Part shown: one piece after another, positions 52,156 through 60,671 of the stretch
Position numbering within the stretch: the first letter of the stretch is position 1
Layout of the letters: each line of letters starts with the position of its first letter
Notes under the pieces: generated by a model
Database searches by the model: none
What the model was told of the DNA's origin: nothing
The model's input: only the letters and a program-made list of their open reading frames with translations
Program-made: the position numbers and the translations under genes
Source: an uncultured Vampirovibrio sp.
Lineage (GTDB): Bacteria > Cyanobacteriota > Vampirovibrionia > Gastranaerophilales > Gastranaerophilaceae
Direction of reading: 5' to 3'
Assembly: GCA_910583875.1 (NCBI GenBank)
Contig: CAJTXT010000005.1
Coordinates: 105,526 to 169,525 of the forward strand
Length of the DNA: 64,000 nt

Positions 52156-52776
52156 TTAATGATGGCAGTGATGTCCTTCGCCGTGATGATGTCCATGACA
52201 ATGTTCATGGTCATGTCCTTCGCCGCCACAAGCATTTTCACCTGTTTCAAGTGTATTTGCCAAATATCTTTCAATAACTTCTCTTACAGGTAATTCAGGA
52301 CAGCCTGCAACAACTTCTACTCCGTTTTGAGCAAATGTCATTAAAGGTCTTCCGCCCATTCCGCCTGCAAGTACTTTGCTTACACCTTGTTCTGATATCC
52401 AAGCTGCACTTTGGCAAGAAATTCCTTCTTCCGGTATTTTTTCTTCTATACTTAAAATTTCCTTAGTTTCCGGATTGATTTCAGCAAAAGTGAAAGAATC
52501 ACAATGTCCAAAATGTCCGCATAGTCTGCCTTCTGAAGTTGGAATACAAATTTTCATAATCATATCTCCTTTTATTTTCTCTAAATTCGTTTGTAAAAGT
52601 ATCGCACTTTCAAGTGCTTCTGTATCTGTCATATTATGATTACGCGCATAATCGCGTAAAATGTTTAAAATATTTTCATTTATTCTTCTATTGAACGGTA
52701 CTTTTCTTAAGCAGGTTTTCTTTCTGCCCGCTGCTTCACGTTTACCGCCCCAATTAGATTTATTACAACATTTCAT
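52156..52776 (-). CDS. NifX/NafY-type protein with N-terminal ribbon-helix-helix-like domain and His-rich tail
   Basis: Residues 1-70 are a basic DNA-binding-like segment (NWGGKREAAGRKKT, then KVPFNRRINENILNILRDYA) of the ribbon-helix-helix type. From about residue 73 is a dinitrogenase Fe-Mo cofactor-type domain (MKICIPTSEGRLCGHFGHC ... AGGMGGRPL), then a metal-binding tail GHDHEHCHGHHHGEGHHCHH. AAGGAGAT lies just before an internal in-frame ATG pair (about 52563 and 52557), so a shorter NifX-only protein may also be made. It is first in an operon with the CoADR fusion. A role in Fe-S or metal handling and own-promoter control is inferred. Confidence 0.75.
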   Translation of the reverse strand: MKCCNKSNWGGKREAAGRKKTCLRKVPFNRRINENILNILRDYARNHNMTDTEALESAILLQTNLEKIKGDMIMKICIPTSEGRLCGHFGHCDSFTFAEINPETKEILSIEEKIPEEGISCQSAAWISEQGVSKVLAGGMGGRPLMTFAQNGVEVVAGCPELPVREVIERYLANTLETGENACGGEGHDHEHCHGHHHGEGHHCHH

Positions 52777-52970
52777 AACCACAACATACTACTTATTTTT
52801 GATTATGTCAATACAAAATCAAATATTTTTTAGCAACTGTATGTTTAGAATAAGATTAGACAATTAACTTAGTTCAATTGTCTATATTTGTATATGAAAT
52901 ACTGCTTTATAGGATAATATTTTTTTACACATTTTTCCTTTATCGTATTCGTTACGAACGGAGGATTTAC

Positions 52971-54251
52971 GTGATTCAAGCAGAGAAAAGTTTAAATATA
53001 AAGTTTGAAGATTTTATTCATACTCTTGAAAATGAAGACTTATTTGGTAAAACAAAGCGTGTTGATACTGTACTTGCAAGTGATATCTTAACAGGCAACG
53101 AAGGACTTGGAATGGAGCTTTCCCATAAAGTTAAAAGTGTGTCTAAAATAAAAGAAAAAAATGGCGAAGAACATTCTGTAATAATGCTTGGCTCAAATTC
53201 TTATCTAAATTTATCAACTCACCCCAAAGTTATAAAAGGGGCACAAAAAGCTTTAAAAAAATATGGTTACGGAATGGGCGCTGTATCCAATTATGCAGGA
53301 ATTACCGCTTTGCATAAAGAATTAGAACAACGAATTGCAAAATTTTATAATACTGAAGATTGCATTGTATTCCCAAGTGGATATGGAACAAATGTAGGCG
53401 TTATTTCTGCATTATGCAATCAAGGTGATGTAATAATTAATGATAGCGCAAACCATGCTTCGATTTTTGACGGGTGCAGATTATCAGGTGCTGATATAAA
53501 AGTTTTTCCACACGGTGATATGAGATATTTAAAAAGAATTCTTGATAAACTGCCAAAGAAACAAACAGGAAGGCTGATAATTACAGACGGCGTTTTTTCA
53601 ATGGATGGTGACATGGCAAAGCTTGATGAAATAACTGCTCTTGCTGAAGCATACAATTGCAGAGTAATGGTTGATGATGCGCATGGAGTTGGTATTGTCG
53701 GTAAAACAGGCAGAGGGACTGCCGAGCACTTTAATGTACAAAGCAAAGTTGATTTGAATGTTGGAATGCTTTCAAAAGGACCGGGTGGTCTAGGCGGATA
53801 CTGTGCAGCTTCAAAAGAAGTTGTTCAATATTTAAGACTTTATGCAAGAACATATTTTTTCTCAACAGCAATGCCAGCACCAATAATTGGAGGACTTAAT
53901 GAGGTCTTTAAACTTTTAGAAAACGATAAAGCAGGAAGAAAAAGATTATTAAAAAATACTGAATATCTTAAGAAACGATTATTAGAAAACGGGCTTGATA
54001 TTGCTCATAGCGAAAGTGCCATTGTACCTGTTATGATTTATGATGAGCAAAAGTTATTTATGCTTTATGATGAATTACGAAAAGCAGGTGTTTACGTTAA
54101 CATCGTTACATACCCTGCAGTCAGAAGGAAAGAATGTCGTTTAAGGCTTTGTGCAATGAAAGATTTAACTACAAAACAAATTGATACGGCTGTTAGAATT
54201 ATTTCAGAAAAAGTTTATAAATACGAAATATACAAAACAAAAGCTGTTTAA
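52971..54251 (+). CDS. PLP-dependent alpha-oxoamine synthase (KBL/BioF/SPT family)
   Basis: Fold-type I PLP enzyme that joins an amino acid with an acyl-CoA and loses CO2. Motifs: LGSNSYLNLSTHP, GYGMGAVSNYAGI, FPSGYGTNVG, VDDAHGVGIVG (Asp and His of the PLP pocket) and SKGPGGLGGY (Schiff-base Lys). The family includes BioF, glycine C-acetyltransferase and serine palmitoyltransferase. The GTG at 52971 with GGAGG 8 nt before it is the start; an upstream in-frame ATG at 52878 gives only hydrophobic filler. The N-terminal 60 residues before the core exceed BioF length, hinting at the SPT-like branch. No bio genes nearby. Confidence 0.85.
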   Translation: MIQAEKSLNIKFEDFIHTLENEDLFGKTKRVDTVLASDILTGNEGLGMELSHKVKSVSKIKEKNGEEHSVIMLGSNSYLNLSTHPKVIKGAQKALKKYGYGMGAVSNYAGITALHKELEQRIAKFYNTEDCIVFPSGYGTNVGVISALCNQGDVIINDSANHASIFDGCRLSGADIKVFPHGDMRYLKRILDKLPKKQTGRLIITDGVFSMDGDMAKLDEITALAEAYNCRVMVDDAHGVGIVGKTGRGTAEHFNVQSKVDLNVGMLSKGPGGLGGYCAASKEVVQYLRLYARTYFFSTAMPAPIIGGLNEVFKLLENDKAGRKRLLKNTEYLKKRLLENGLDIAHSESAIVPVMIYDEQKLFMLYDELRKAGVYVNIVTYPAVRRKECRLRLCAMKDLTTKQIDTAVRIISEKVYKYEIYKTKAV

Positions 54252-54269
54252 ATTAAACAGCTTTTGTTT
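54235..54269. terminator. Bidirectional terminator inside two convergent reading frames
   Basis: A perfect 17-bp inverted repeat (AAACAAAAGCTGTTTAA and its inverse, one-base centre) contains both stop codons. As a result both proteins end in the same residues TKAV. Confidence 0.85.
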
Positions 54270-54669
54270 CTTTTTTAAACTTATTCATGGGATTCCAAGT
54301 ATCTTTTAAATTGCCTTTTACTAAATTTTCATAGAATTTTTCTTTGTAATCTAATAAAGCCAGTTGTTTTTCTAATTCCTCTTGCTGCTGAAGGGCTTTC
54401 TTTTTTGTTGATTTAATAATCTCATAACGTTCTAAAATTGTAGAATCACCAATAATACATAAATCAATATACCTTTTTATAGCTTTGTTTTCAGTGCCAA
54501 CAGAACGAAGGCATTTCACAATTTTAACCCATTCTAAATCTTTATCGGAAAACATTCTTATATTATTTTGATTACGTTGAACAAACGGAAAAAATCCACT
54601 CTTTGCCCAAAATCTTAATGTATGTTCTGATACATCCATTTTTTCTGCAACTTCTTTTATTGTGTACAT
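54253..54669 (-). CDS. MerR-family transcriptional regulator
   Basis: 138 aa: an N-terminal winged HTH (YTIKEVAEKMDVSEHTLRFW, FFPFVQRNQNNIRMFSDKD), a long dimerisation helix (about residues 75-115) and no C-terminal sensor domain or cysteines, so the ligand is unknown. It is of the truncated MerR kind that may sense stress by its helix. It converges on the alpha-oxoamine synthase gene and stops 1 nt away, within the shared terminator. ATG has AGGAG 8 nt upstream. Confidence 0.9.
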   Translation of the reverse strand: MYTIKEVAEKMDVSEHTLRFWAKSGFFPFVQRNQNNIRMFSDKDLEWVKIVKCLRSVGTENKAIKRYIDLCIIGDSTILERYEIIKSTKKKALQQQEELEKQLALLDYKEKFYENLVKGNLKDTWNPMNKFKKETKAV

Positions 54670-54756
54670 TTTTATCTCCTTAGATAGATATTTTATTATA
54701 AATTAGAGTAGAATTACATAAGAAATATTATTGATGGGTTCTATATAAAATTATGC

Positions 54757-54857
54757 TGTCATGCTGAACTTGTTTCAGCATCTTAGATTTATAAAAGAAG
54801 TGATATTAACTGCTTTACTAGATAACTGGTAAGATGCTGAAACAAGTTCAGCATGAC
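54757..54857 (+). repeat. Inverted pair of dispersed palindromes
   Basis: Left TGTCATGCTGAACTTG then TTTCAGCATCTTA; right GGTAAGATGCTGAA then ACAAGTTCAGCATGACA. It lies between the MerR gene start and the DXS-like gene end. Confidence 0.9.
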
Positions 54858-54898
54858 AGGAATTAATAGCTAAATTAACAAAATTTACAAATCACATA

Positions 54899-56671
54899 TT
54901 AAAGGTAATTGACAGACTTTTTCATGACCTTCATAACATCCTCGCAAATAAGTTCTTTTGTTAAGTGATAACGTTTATACAATTCATCAATAGAAACTCT
55001 ATCAGTAAATTCTTTTTTAGCACCATAATTTAGTACCTTCATATCAGAATTACCATAAAATCTAGCTATTTTTTCGCCAAAACCGCCATCTAAAACACCA
55101 TCTTCCAAGGTAATAACCAATTCATGATTTTGTTTTAAATTTTCAAGTAATTCTTCATCAATTCCGGTAATAAATTTAGGATTAATCAATGTAGCATCAA
55201 TTCCCATTACTGATTTAAGTTCTTGTTTTACCTCTTCTGCCAGTTCATAGAAAGTACCAAGTCCCATAATTGCAACTTTTTCTCCGGATTTTTCAACCTT
55301 ATATTTATTTAGAACAGAATAATCTGTATTATCTGTTACTCCCCTTGTAATCAAACTTCCGGCAGGTACTCTAATTGCAACAGGATGTTTTGTTTGTTTT
55401 AAAGACCAATTAAGCATTGCGATATATTCTTCTTTACAAGTTGGTGCCAAATAAACCATATTTGGAATATTAGAAATTAAAGGAATATCAAAAACACAAA
55501 GATGCGTTGCATCAGCTGACGAAATGCCGCCCCAATATACAAGCATAGTAACTGGTGAATTATTTAAACATAAGTCTTGTGACATTTGATCATAAGTTCT
55601 TTGAATAAAAGAACTCATAACCGCAAATACTGGTTTTGCTCCGCTTTTTGCAAGGGCAGATGAAGAAGCTACTGCATGTTCTTCGGCAATACCAACATCA
55701 ACATAATTTTCACCAAGTTTTGTTCTGAATTCTTTTGTAAATCCAAATACACCCGGAGTTCCGGCATTAATTACAACAACAGAGGAATCTTTTTCTACAC
55801 TATTCAAAAGAAACTCATTTGTAATAGAATTATAATCTTCTGTAACAATAACATTTTCGCTTTCTTTTGCATCTAAAGTTCCAGGCATAATCCAATGAAA
55901 AGCCTCTTTATTAATTTCAGCAACCTTAAGCCCGTTACCTTTTTTAGTGTGAATATGAACAACAGCAGGATGGCTAACATCTTTGTATCTATTAAAAGCT
56001 TCAATAAGTTTTTTTATATTATTACCTTCTTCAACATAACAATAATCAAAACCAAGAGCTTTAAAGAAGTTACAAGAATCCATACCTTTTGTTTCTCTTA
56101 ACTGTTTTAAGTTTTTATATAAACCTCCATAGTTTTCTGCAATAGACATATCATTATCATTTACAACTATGATAATATTAGAGCCTAAAATTGCAGCATT
56201 ATTAAGTCCTTCATAAGCTTCGCCGCCACTTAAAGAACCATCACCAATAATTGCGACAACATTTTCCTTTCCGCCTCTTAAATCTCTTGCCTTTGCAACA
56301 CCAACTGCAAGACTTACAGATGTAGAAGTATGTCCAACTTTAAATAAATCATGCTCACTTTCTTCTGGTGCTGTATAACCGGTATATTCAAGATATTTAT
56401 CTGGATTCGTAAATCCCTCTTTACGTCCTGTAATAATTTTATGTGGATAACATTGATGTGAAACATCAAAAACAAACTTATCAACAGGAGAATTAAAAAC
56501 ATAATGAAGTGCAATTGTTGCTTCAATAATACCTAGATTTGGTCCCATGTGACCGCCTGTAGTATTAACCTTTTTTATTATAACTTCACGCATTTCATCA
56601 GCAAGTGTATTTAATTCTTCTTTAGAAAGAGCTTGCAAATCTTGTGGCATATTAATTTTATCAAGAATCAT
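54899..56671 (-). CDS. dxs: 1-deoxy-D-xylulose-5-phosphate synthase-like enzyme
   Basis: A ThDP transketolase-fold enzyme of 590 aa, about 30 shorter than common DXS. The DXS-type features are His41 in GGHMGPNLG, ThDP motif GDGSLSGG (residues 143-150) with VVNDNDMSI, and VGIAEEHAVA with Tyr/Asp in RTYDQMSQD. The usual GADGxTHQGxFD reads SSADATHLCVFD, and EQH reads EEH. So it belongs to a divergent DXS branch. It would make DXP from pyruvate and glyceraldehyde 3-phosphate for isoprenoids and thiamine. ATG has AGAGG upstream. It stands alone. Confidence 0.85.
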   Translation of the reverse strand: MILDKINMPQDLQALSKEELNTLADEMREVIIKKVNTTGGHMGPNLGIIEATIALHYVFNSPVDKFVFDVSHQCYPHKIITGRKEGFTNPDKYLEYTGYTAPEESEHDLFKVGHTSTSVSLAVGVAKARDLRGGKENVVAIIGDGSLSGGEAYEGLNNAAILGSNIIIVVNDNDMSIAENYGGLYKNLKQLRETKGMDSCNFFKALGFDYCYVEEGNNIKKLIEAFNRYKDVSHPAVVHIHTKKGNGLKVAEINKEAFHWIMPGTLDAKESENVIVTEDYNSITNEFLLNSVEKDSSVVVINAGTPGVFGFTKEFRTKLGENYVDVGIAEEHAVASSSALAKSGAKPVFAVMSSFIQRTYDQMSQDLCLNNSPVTMLVYWGGISSADATHLCVFDIPLISNIPNMVYLAPTCKEEYIAMLNWSLKQTKHPVAIRVPAGSLITRGVTDNTDYSVLNKYKVEKSGEKVAIMGLGTFYELAEEVKQELKSVMGIDATLINPKFITGIDEELLENLKQNHELVITLEDGVLDGGFGEKIARFYGNSDMKVLNYGAKKEFTDRVSIDELYKRYHLTKELICEDVMKVMKKSVNYL

Positions 56672-57031
56672 ATTATTTACCTCTTATTAATAACATTACA
56701 TTAATATTTTATATCTTTAGAGTAACTATCAGTCAATATTTGAATAAAAAAACTTCCTTAATATTATTAAGGAAGAAAAATTAGTAAAAGAGACATCAAT
56801 AATATTATTGACCTTGTTTTTAATTTCTTCCATTTTTATGTTTAAATGTAACGAAAACTTAACTATAATAAGCATTTAAAGAATATCTTTCATTATAATA
56901 ATAAGTATACTTAATACACTTATTTAACTTTTGTAAAAAAATTTAATAAAATACATGGAAAAACGCAACTTTATTCATTTTCAAGTATTAATATAATAGT
57001 AAGGACATTAGTAAGTAAAACTAGGAAGAAC
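56672..57031. other. Intergenic gap, 360 nt, with one terminator-like hairpin
   Basis: CTTCCTTAA (56753-56761) pairs with TTAAGGAAG (56767-56775) over TATTA. On the minus strand it is followed by seven T and could end a minus-strand transcript starting near 56880, where a TATAAT occurs. A 34-codon minus-strand frame runs through the hairpin and is not convincing. The rest is AT-rich, with AGGAAG before the 57032 start. Confidence 0.4.
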
Positions 57032-58951
57032 ATGCAAATAAAACAGGTAAACTCATTCGTTCCTAAAAAATTAAACAATAATAACATTAATAACAAACAA
57101 ATTAATTCATTTAAAGGGATAGGTTCAGGAATAGATGCACTTTCATTAGGTGTAGCAAACGCAATTGAAAATGGCGGTTTAGCTGTTTCTTTCACATTGC
57201 AGGATATGTTAGGAACAAACCTTCCACGTCCTATAATGGGTTTAAAAAGAAATTCTAAAGAAAATAAAGGCGAAAAAAACGTTAAATTTGCTGCAAAAGA
57301 ACTGGTAAGAGAAATGACAACTGGTCCTAGCATGTTCATAATTCCTGGAGTGATTTTAGCAGCAGGAAAGAAAATTTTCGGTAAAACAACTGAAGTTCCT
57401 ATGAAATTTATTAAATCATTTGGAGATATACATGCTGCTAATCCTCTAAATGAAGCTGGTAGAGCAATAGGAAAACAAGATTTCTATAAAAATGCTTTTG
57501 CTGAAATGATTAAAAATGCAAAAGAAGAAACTACAATTTCAAAAGAAACAATGAGAACAGCCTCTGACTTTGCAAAAAGACTTGCAGATGGCATAAAAGA
57601 TAAAACGACAAGTAAAGACACTATTAACAAACTTACAGACGAATTTATTGAAATAACAAAGAGTCATGCAAAAGATGCTGCACATACTGACTTCACAAAA
57701 GCAGCAATTTCAAAAACAACAGCTGCCCCATTCAAGGAAACTGTTTCTCACATGATGTCTTATGCAGATGATATTGTTGAAAAAGCTAAAACACAAGATG
57801 CAAGTAAGATAACAGAATTTGTTAAAAAACTTTCTAATCAAAAAGTAATTGGCAGACTTGCAGCAAATGTAATTATGTATGCTGCTGTTATGACCTTCTT
57901 ACAAGTTATTCCTAAACTATATAATAAGGCAGAAGGTAAAGGAAATGCTGGTTTAAAAGGTTTGAAAACAGAAGAAACAACAAATAATAAAGCTGAATCT
58001 ACTGCAACACAAACAAAAACGCAAGAAAAAACAGCAGTAAACAAATCAAATCCATCTTTTGGTTCTTCTGCACAATTTGTTGAAAAATTAACCGGAAAAG
58101 GTTTAGTAGGCAAAATTGCACAAGGCATCGAATTCGAAGGTCCAAATGTTTCGTTCCCTCTTTTACTCGGGATAATGGGTTTTGGAATATTATTGCCTCG
58201 AGTTCGACAATCAAAAGATAAATATGACAAAGAAGAAATTTTAAGACGTGACCTTGTAACATGTGCAACTATGTGTTTTGCAGAAAAAGAATTACGTAAA
58301 GGATTTTCTAAACTTAATGAAACGAAATCAGGCTTAGTACTTGCTGCAAAAGATAAAGGTTTTAAAGATAAAAATATTGCTAAACGTTTATTTGATTATT
58401 TAAGACCAATTAAAGGTGTTAGAGTTCTTTCTACTGAACAAATTGTTTCAAAATATAGCGGTATTGATAAATACAAAGATGGAATAAAAGGTTTCTGCGA
58501 ATTTATTGAAGGTCAGGGCGGTAATCTTGGTAAAGTATTTAGTCTTACTGATGATGCAAAAAATATAGTACAAAACTTACTTTCAAAAGAAGGTAAAGAT
58601 ATTGCAACAGCTAATAATTCTGCAATCAAAGAAACATTAACAAAAGCAATCGATTCTGAAGATGTGAAAAAACTTACAGACCTATTTAAAGATAAAAATA
58701 ATGCTTGGGTTAAAAAGGCTAAAACATTAAATGCTAGATTTACAGCTCTTTCTGTATTAGTACTTGTTCCTGCATTCCTTGGTTTCTTCTTACCTTGGAT
58801 AAATGAAAAAGCTACTAAAAAACGTATTAACGAAGAAAACGCAAATAAAGCTCAATCTAATCAAAATAACAAAATAAATGAATTTGATACAGCTTTATTT
58901 ACTAAAAACACAAGCAAAATCTTCTCTGATATAGAAAATTTTACTAAATAA
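57032..58951 (+). CDS. F-x-G tagged membrane protein, paralogue of the 18222 gene
   Basis: 639 aa. The N-terminus (MQIKQVNSF, Asn-rich) ends with INSFKGIGSG (Phe27, Gly29). Then TNLPRPIMGLK, a long helical Lys/Ala-rich middle with a hydrophobic segment near residue 280, a Thr/Gln/Lys-rich linker (about 312-340) that contains a second F-G text (PSFGSS), another hydrophobic segment near 370, and a terminal one (VLVLVPAFLGFFLPW). The overall order matches the 18222 protein. ATG has AGGAAG 7 nt upstream. Its stop overlaps the end of rqcH by 8 nt. Confidence 0.72.
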   Translation: MQIKQVNSFVPKKLNNNNINNKQINSFKGIGSGIDALSLGVANAIENGGLAVSFTLQDMLGTNLPRPIMGLKRNSKENKGEKNVKFAAKELVREMTTGPSMFIIPGVILAAGKKIFGKTTEVPMKFIKSFGDIHAANPLNEAGRAIGKQDFYKNAFAEMIKNAKEETTISKETMRTASDFAKRLADGIKDKTTSKDTINKLTDEFIEITKSHAKDAAHTDFTKAAISKTTAAPFKETVSHMMSYADDIVEKAKTQDASKITEFVKKLSNQKVIGRLAANVIMYAAVMTFLQVIPKLYNKAEGKGNAGLKGLKTEETTNNKAESTATQTKTQEKTAVNKSNPSFGSSAQFVEKLTGKGLVGKIAQGIEFEGPNVSFPLLLGIMGFGILLPRVRQSKDKYDKEEILRRDLVTCATMCFAEKELRKGFSKLNETKSGLVLAAKDKGFKDKNIAKRLFDYLRPIKGVRVLSTEQIVSKYSGIDKYKDGIKGFCEFIEGQGGNLGKVFSLTDDAKNIVQNLLSKEGKDIATANNSAIKETLTKAIDSEDVKKLTDLFKDKNNAWVKKAKTLNARFTALSVLVLVPAFLGFFLPWINEKATKKRINEENANKAQSNQNNKINEFDTALFTKNTSKIFSDIENFTK

Positions 58952-60575
58952 TAATTTCAGTTTCATTTTTATAAGTAACAAAAGCTAGTTTATTATTAGC
59001 TTTTTTTACATATTTACGTTTTGTATAAATTATTGAAGTTTTTGAATTATTTTTTTGTGACGAATATTCTTTTGTAATTTCCGCAGCTTTTAATAATACA
59101 GAATTAGAAACTTCTTGCTTAGAATTATTTGCTTTCACAAGAATATGCGCGCCTGGAGCATTTAATGGATGGAACCATAAATCTTCACTATTAGATAATT
59201 TTGATAATATATAATCATTTTGTTTTTTATTTTTACCAATATAAATTTTGAATCCATCATAATCTATAAAATCTATTTTATAATTTTGCTCATCTTTTAT
59301 TGTTTTTTCTTCTATAAGCTCAGAATATATATCATTCAAATCTTCGAGTTTGTTTGAATTATCAACAAAGAATTTTAATTCTTCAAAGTACAAAATTTGA
59401 GAATTAGTTTCTTCTATCATTACAGAGGCATGTTCATATGCTGTTTTTGTTTTTTTATATAGATTATAGTATCTATTTGCATTTTCTATAGGTGTTAAAT
59501 TAGAATCAAGGTCTATTTTTATTTCTTTTCCGTCAAAATCATACAAAATTACTTGATTTCCAGCCCCATTTAGTGCATATAAATTTGCCATAATAATATC
59601 CGCTTTATTTTTATAAATTAAAGCTTTATCTAGTTTTTTTATAATTATTTCTTGTTTTTCTTTTAATGTAATAAATTTTTTAAGCTGATTATTTATATAT
59701 TTAAAGGTTTTACTCTTTGCATTTGAAATCAAATAATTAAATTGATGATACGAGAAATAATTATCAATCATTTCATTTATCGTTGAATACCTAATAGCGT
59801 CAAGATTATCAAATAAATAAAATTTAGAAAAATCTTTACTTATTGATGCCTGAAATTCCTTCTGCTTTAAAAATCTGCAAAGGTTATGATAAAGTTTTTC
59901 TAAAGAAAAATCTTTTATCAAATCAATATTATCCTGAACTAAAGAAATAGTTAAATAATGATATTTTGAGGCAATTGAAACAGCCAAATTATCTATATCA
60001 ATACTATTCTTAAAAGACTCAAAAGTAATTTTTAATAAATTTCTCTTTTTTTGTTTCGGCGGATAAATATACGGCAGCAGTCCATACAATTCACGTTCGC
60101 GGCTTTTTTCTGAACTTACATTATGGGCACAGCCAATAATTACATTAGTATCATAATTATATAAAATAACATTACTATATTTGCCCATTAACTCTATTGC
60201 CAAACATAATTGAGACTTCTCATTAAGCTCATCATAATATTCAAAATAAATCTCAAAAATTCTTTCATATTTAGGAACTTCAATATTTATTATTTTTGCA
60301 TTTTGAATATACTTTCGAAGTAACATGCAAAACATTGGTGCGGTCTTAGGAATGGAAATATTTCGTTTAAATTCATTTTCAGTAGACATAAAACAAATAT
60401 GATAAAATTTAGGATTAAAATTAATATAAAACTTTTTTGTTTCACCATTTTTACGCATATTAAAAATAAGTTCATGCCTATTTGGCTGTTGGACTTTTTG
60501 AATTTTTGCACCAAGGAAAAAATCCTTATTTTCCTGTTCAAATAATTTTAATGTTAATGCATCTAAATTAATCAT
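58944..60575 (-). CDS. rqcH: RqcH / NFACT-family ribosome quality control protein
   Basis: 543 aa in NFACT order: N-terminal NFACT-N domain (MINLDALTLKLF ... KIQKVQQPNRHELIF), HhH region, central coiled coils, and C-terminal NFACT-R domain (DLWFHPLNAPGAHILVKAN). It binds obstructed 50S subunits and adds Ala tails to stalled chains. Firmicutes members were first named FbpA for fibronectin binding. The final basic stretch (KRKYVKKANNK) is typical. It overlaps the convergent 57032 gene by 8 nt. Confidence 0.93.
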   Translation of the reverse strand: MINLDALTLKLFEQENKDFFLGAKIQKVQQPNRHELIFNMRKNGETKKFYINFNPKFYHICFMSTENEFKRNISIPKTAPMFCMLLRKYIQNAKIINIEVPKYERIFEIYFEYYDELNEKSQLCLAIELMGKYSNVILYNYDTNVIIGCAHNVSSEKSRERELYGLLPYIYPPKQKKRNLLKITFESFKNSIDIDNLAVSIASKYHYLTISLVQDNIDLIKDFSLEKLYHNLCRFLKQKEFQASISKDFSKFYLFDNLDAIRYSTINEMIDNYFSYHQFNYLISNAKSKTFKYINNQLKKFITLKEKQEIIIKKLDKALIYKNKADIIMANLYALNGAGNQVILYDFDGKEIKIDLDSNLTPIENANRYYNLYKKTKTAYEHASVMIEETNSQILYFEELKFFVDNSNKLEDLNDIYSELIEEKTIKDEQNYKIDFIDYDGFKIYIGKNKKQNDYILSKLSNSEDLWFHPLNAPGAHILVKANNSKQEVSNSVLLKAAEITKEYSSQKNNSKTSIIYTKRKYVKKANNKLAFVTYKNETEIII

Positions 60576-60591
60576 AAATACATTTTAAAAT

Positions 60592-60623
60592 AAAAAAGCA
60601 AAGAAAAATATATTCTTTGCATT
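60592..60623 (-). terminator. Terminator of the 60672 gene
   Basis: On the minus strand, GCAAAGAA pairs with TTCTTTGC over 7 nt, followed by TTTTTTATTTT. Confidence 0.8.
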
Positions 60624-60671
60624 TTGTGATAGTTAGTTTATTTGGTTAGTTATTTTAGTTATAAAATTTAA

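Noticed and set aside
56745..56880. 34-codon minus-strand gene before the 57032 gene
   Set aside because: It runs through its own putative terminator hairpin and lacks a ribosome site.
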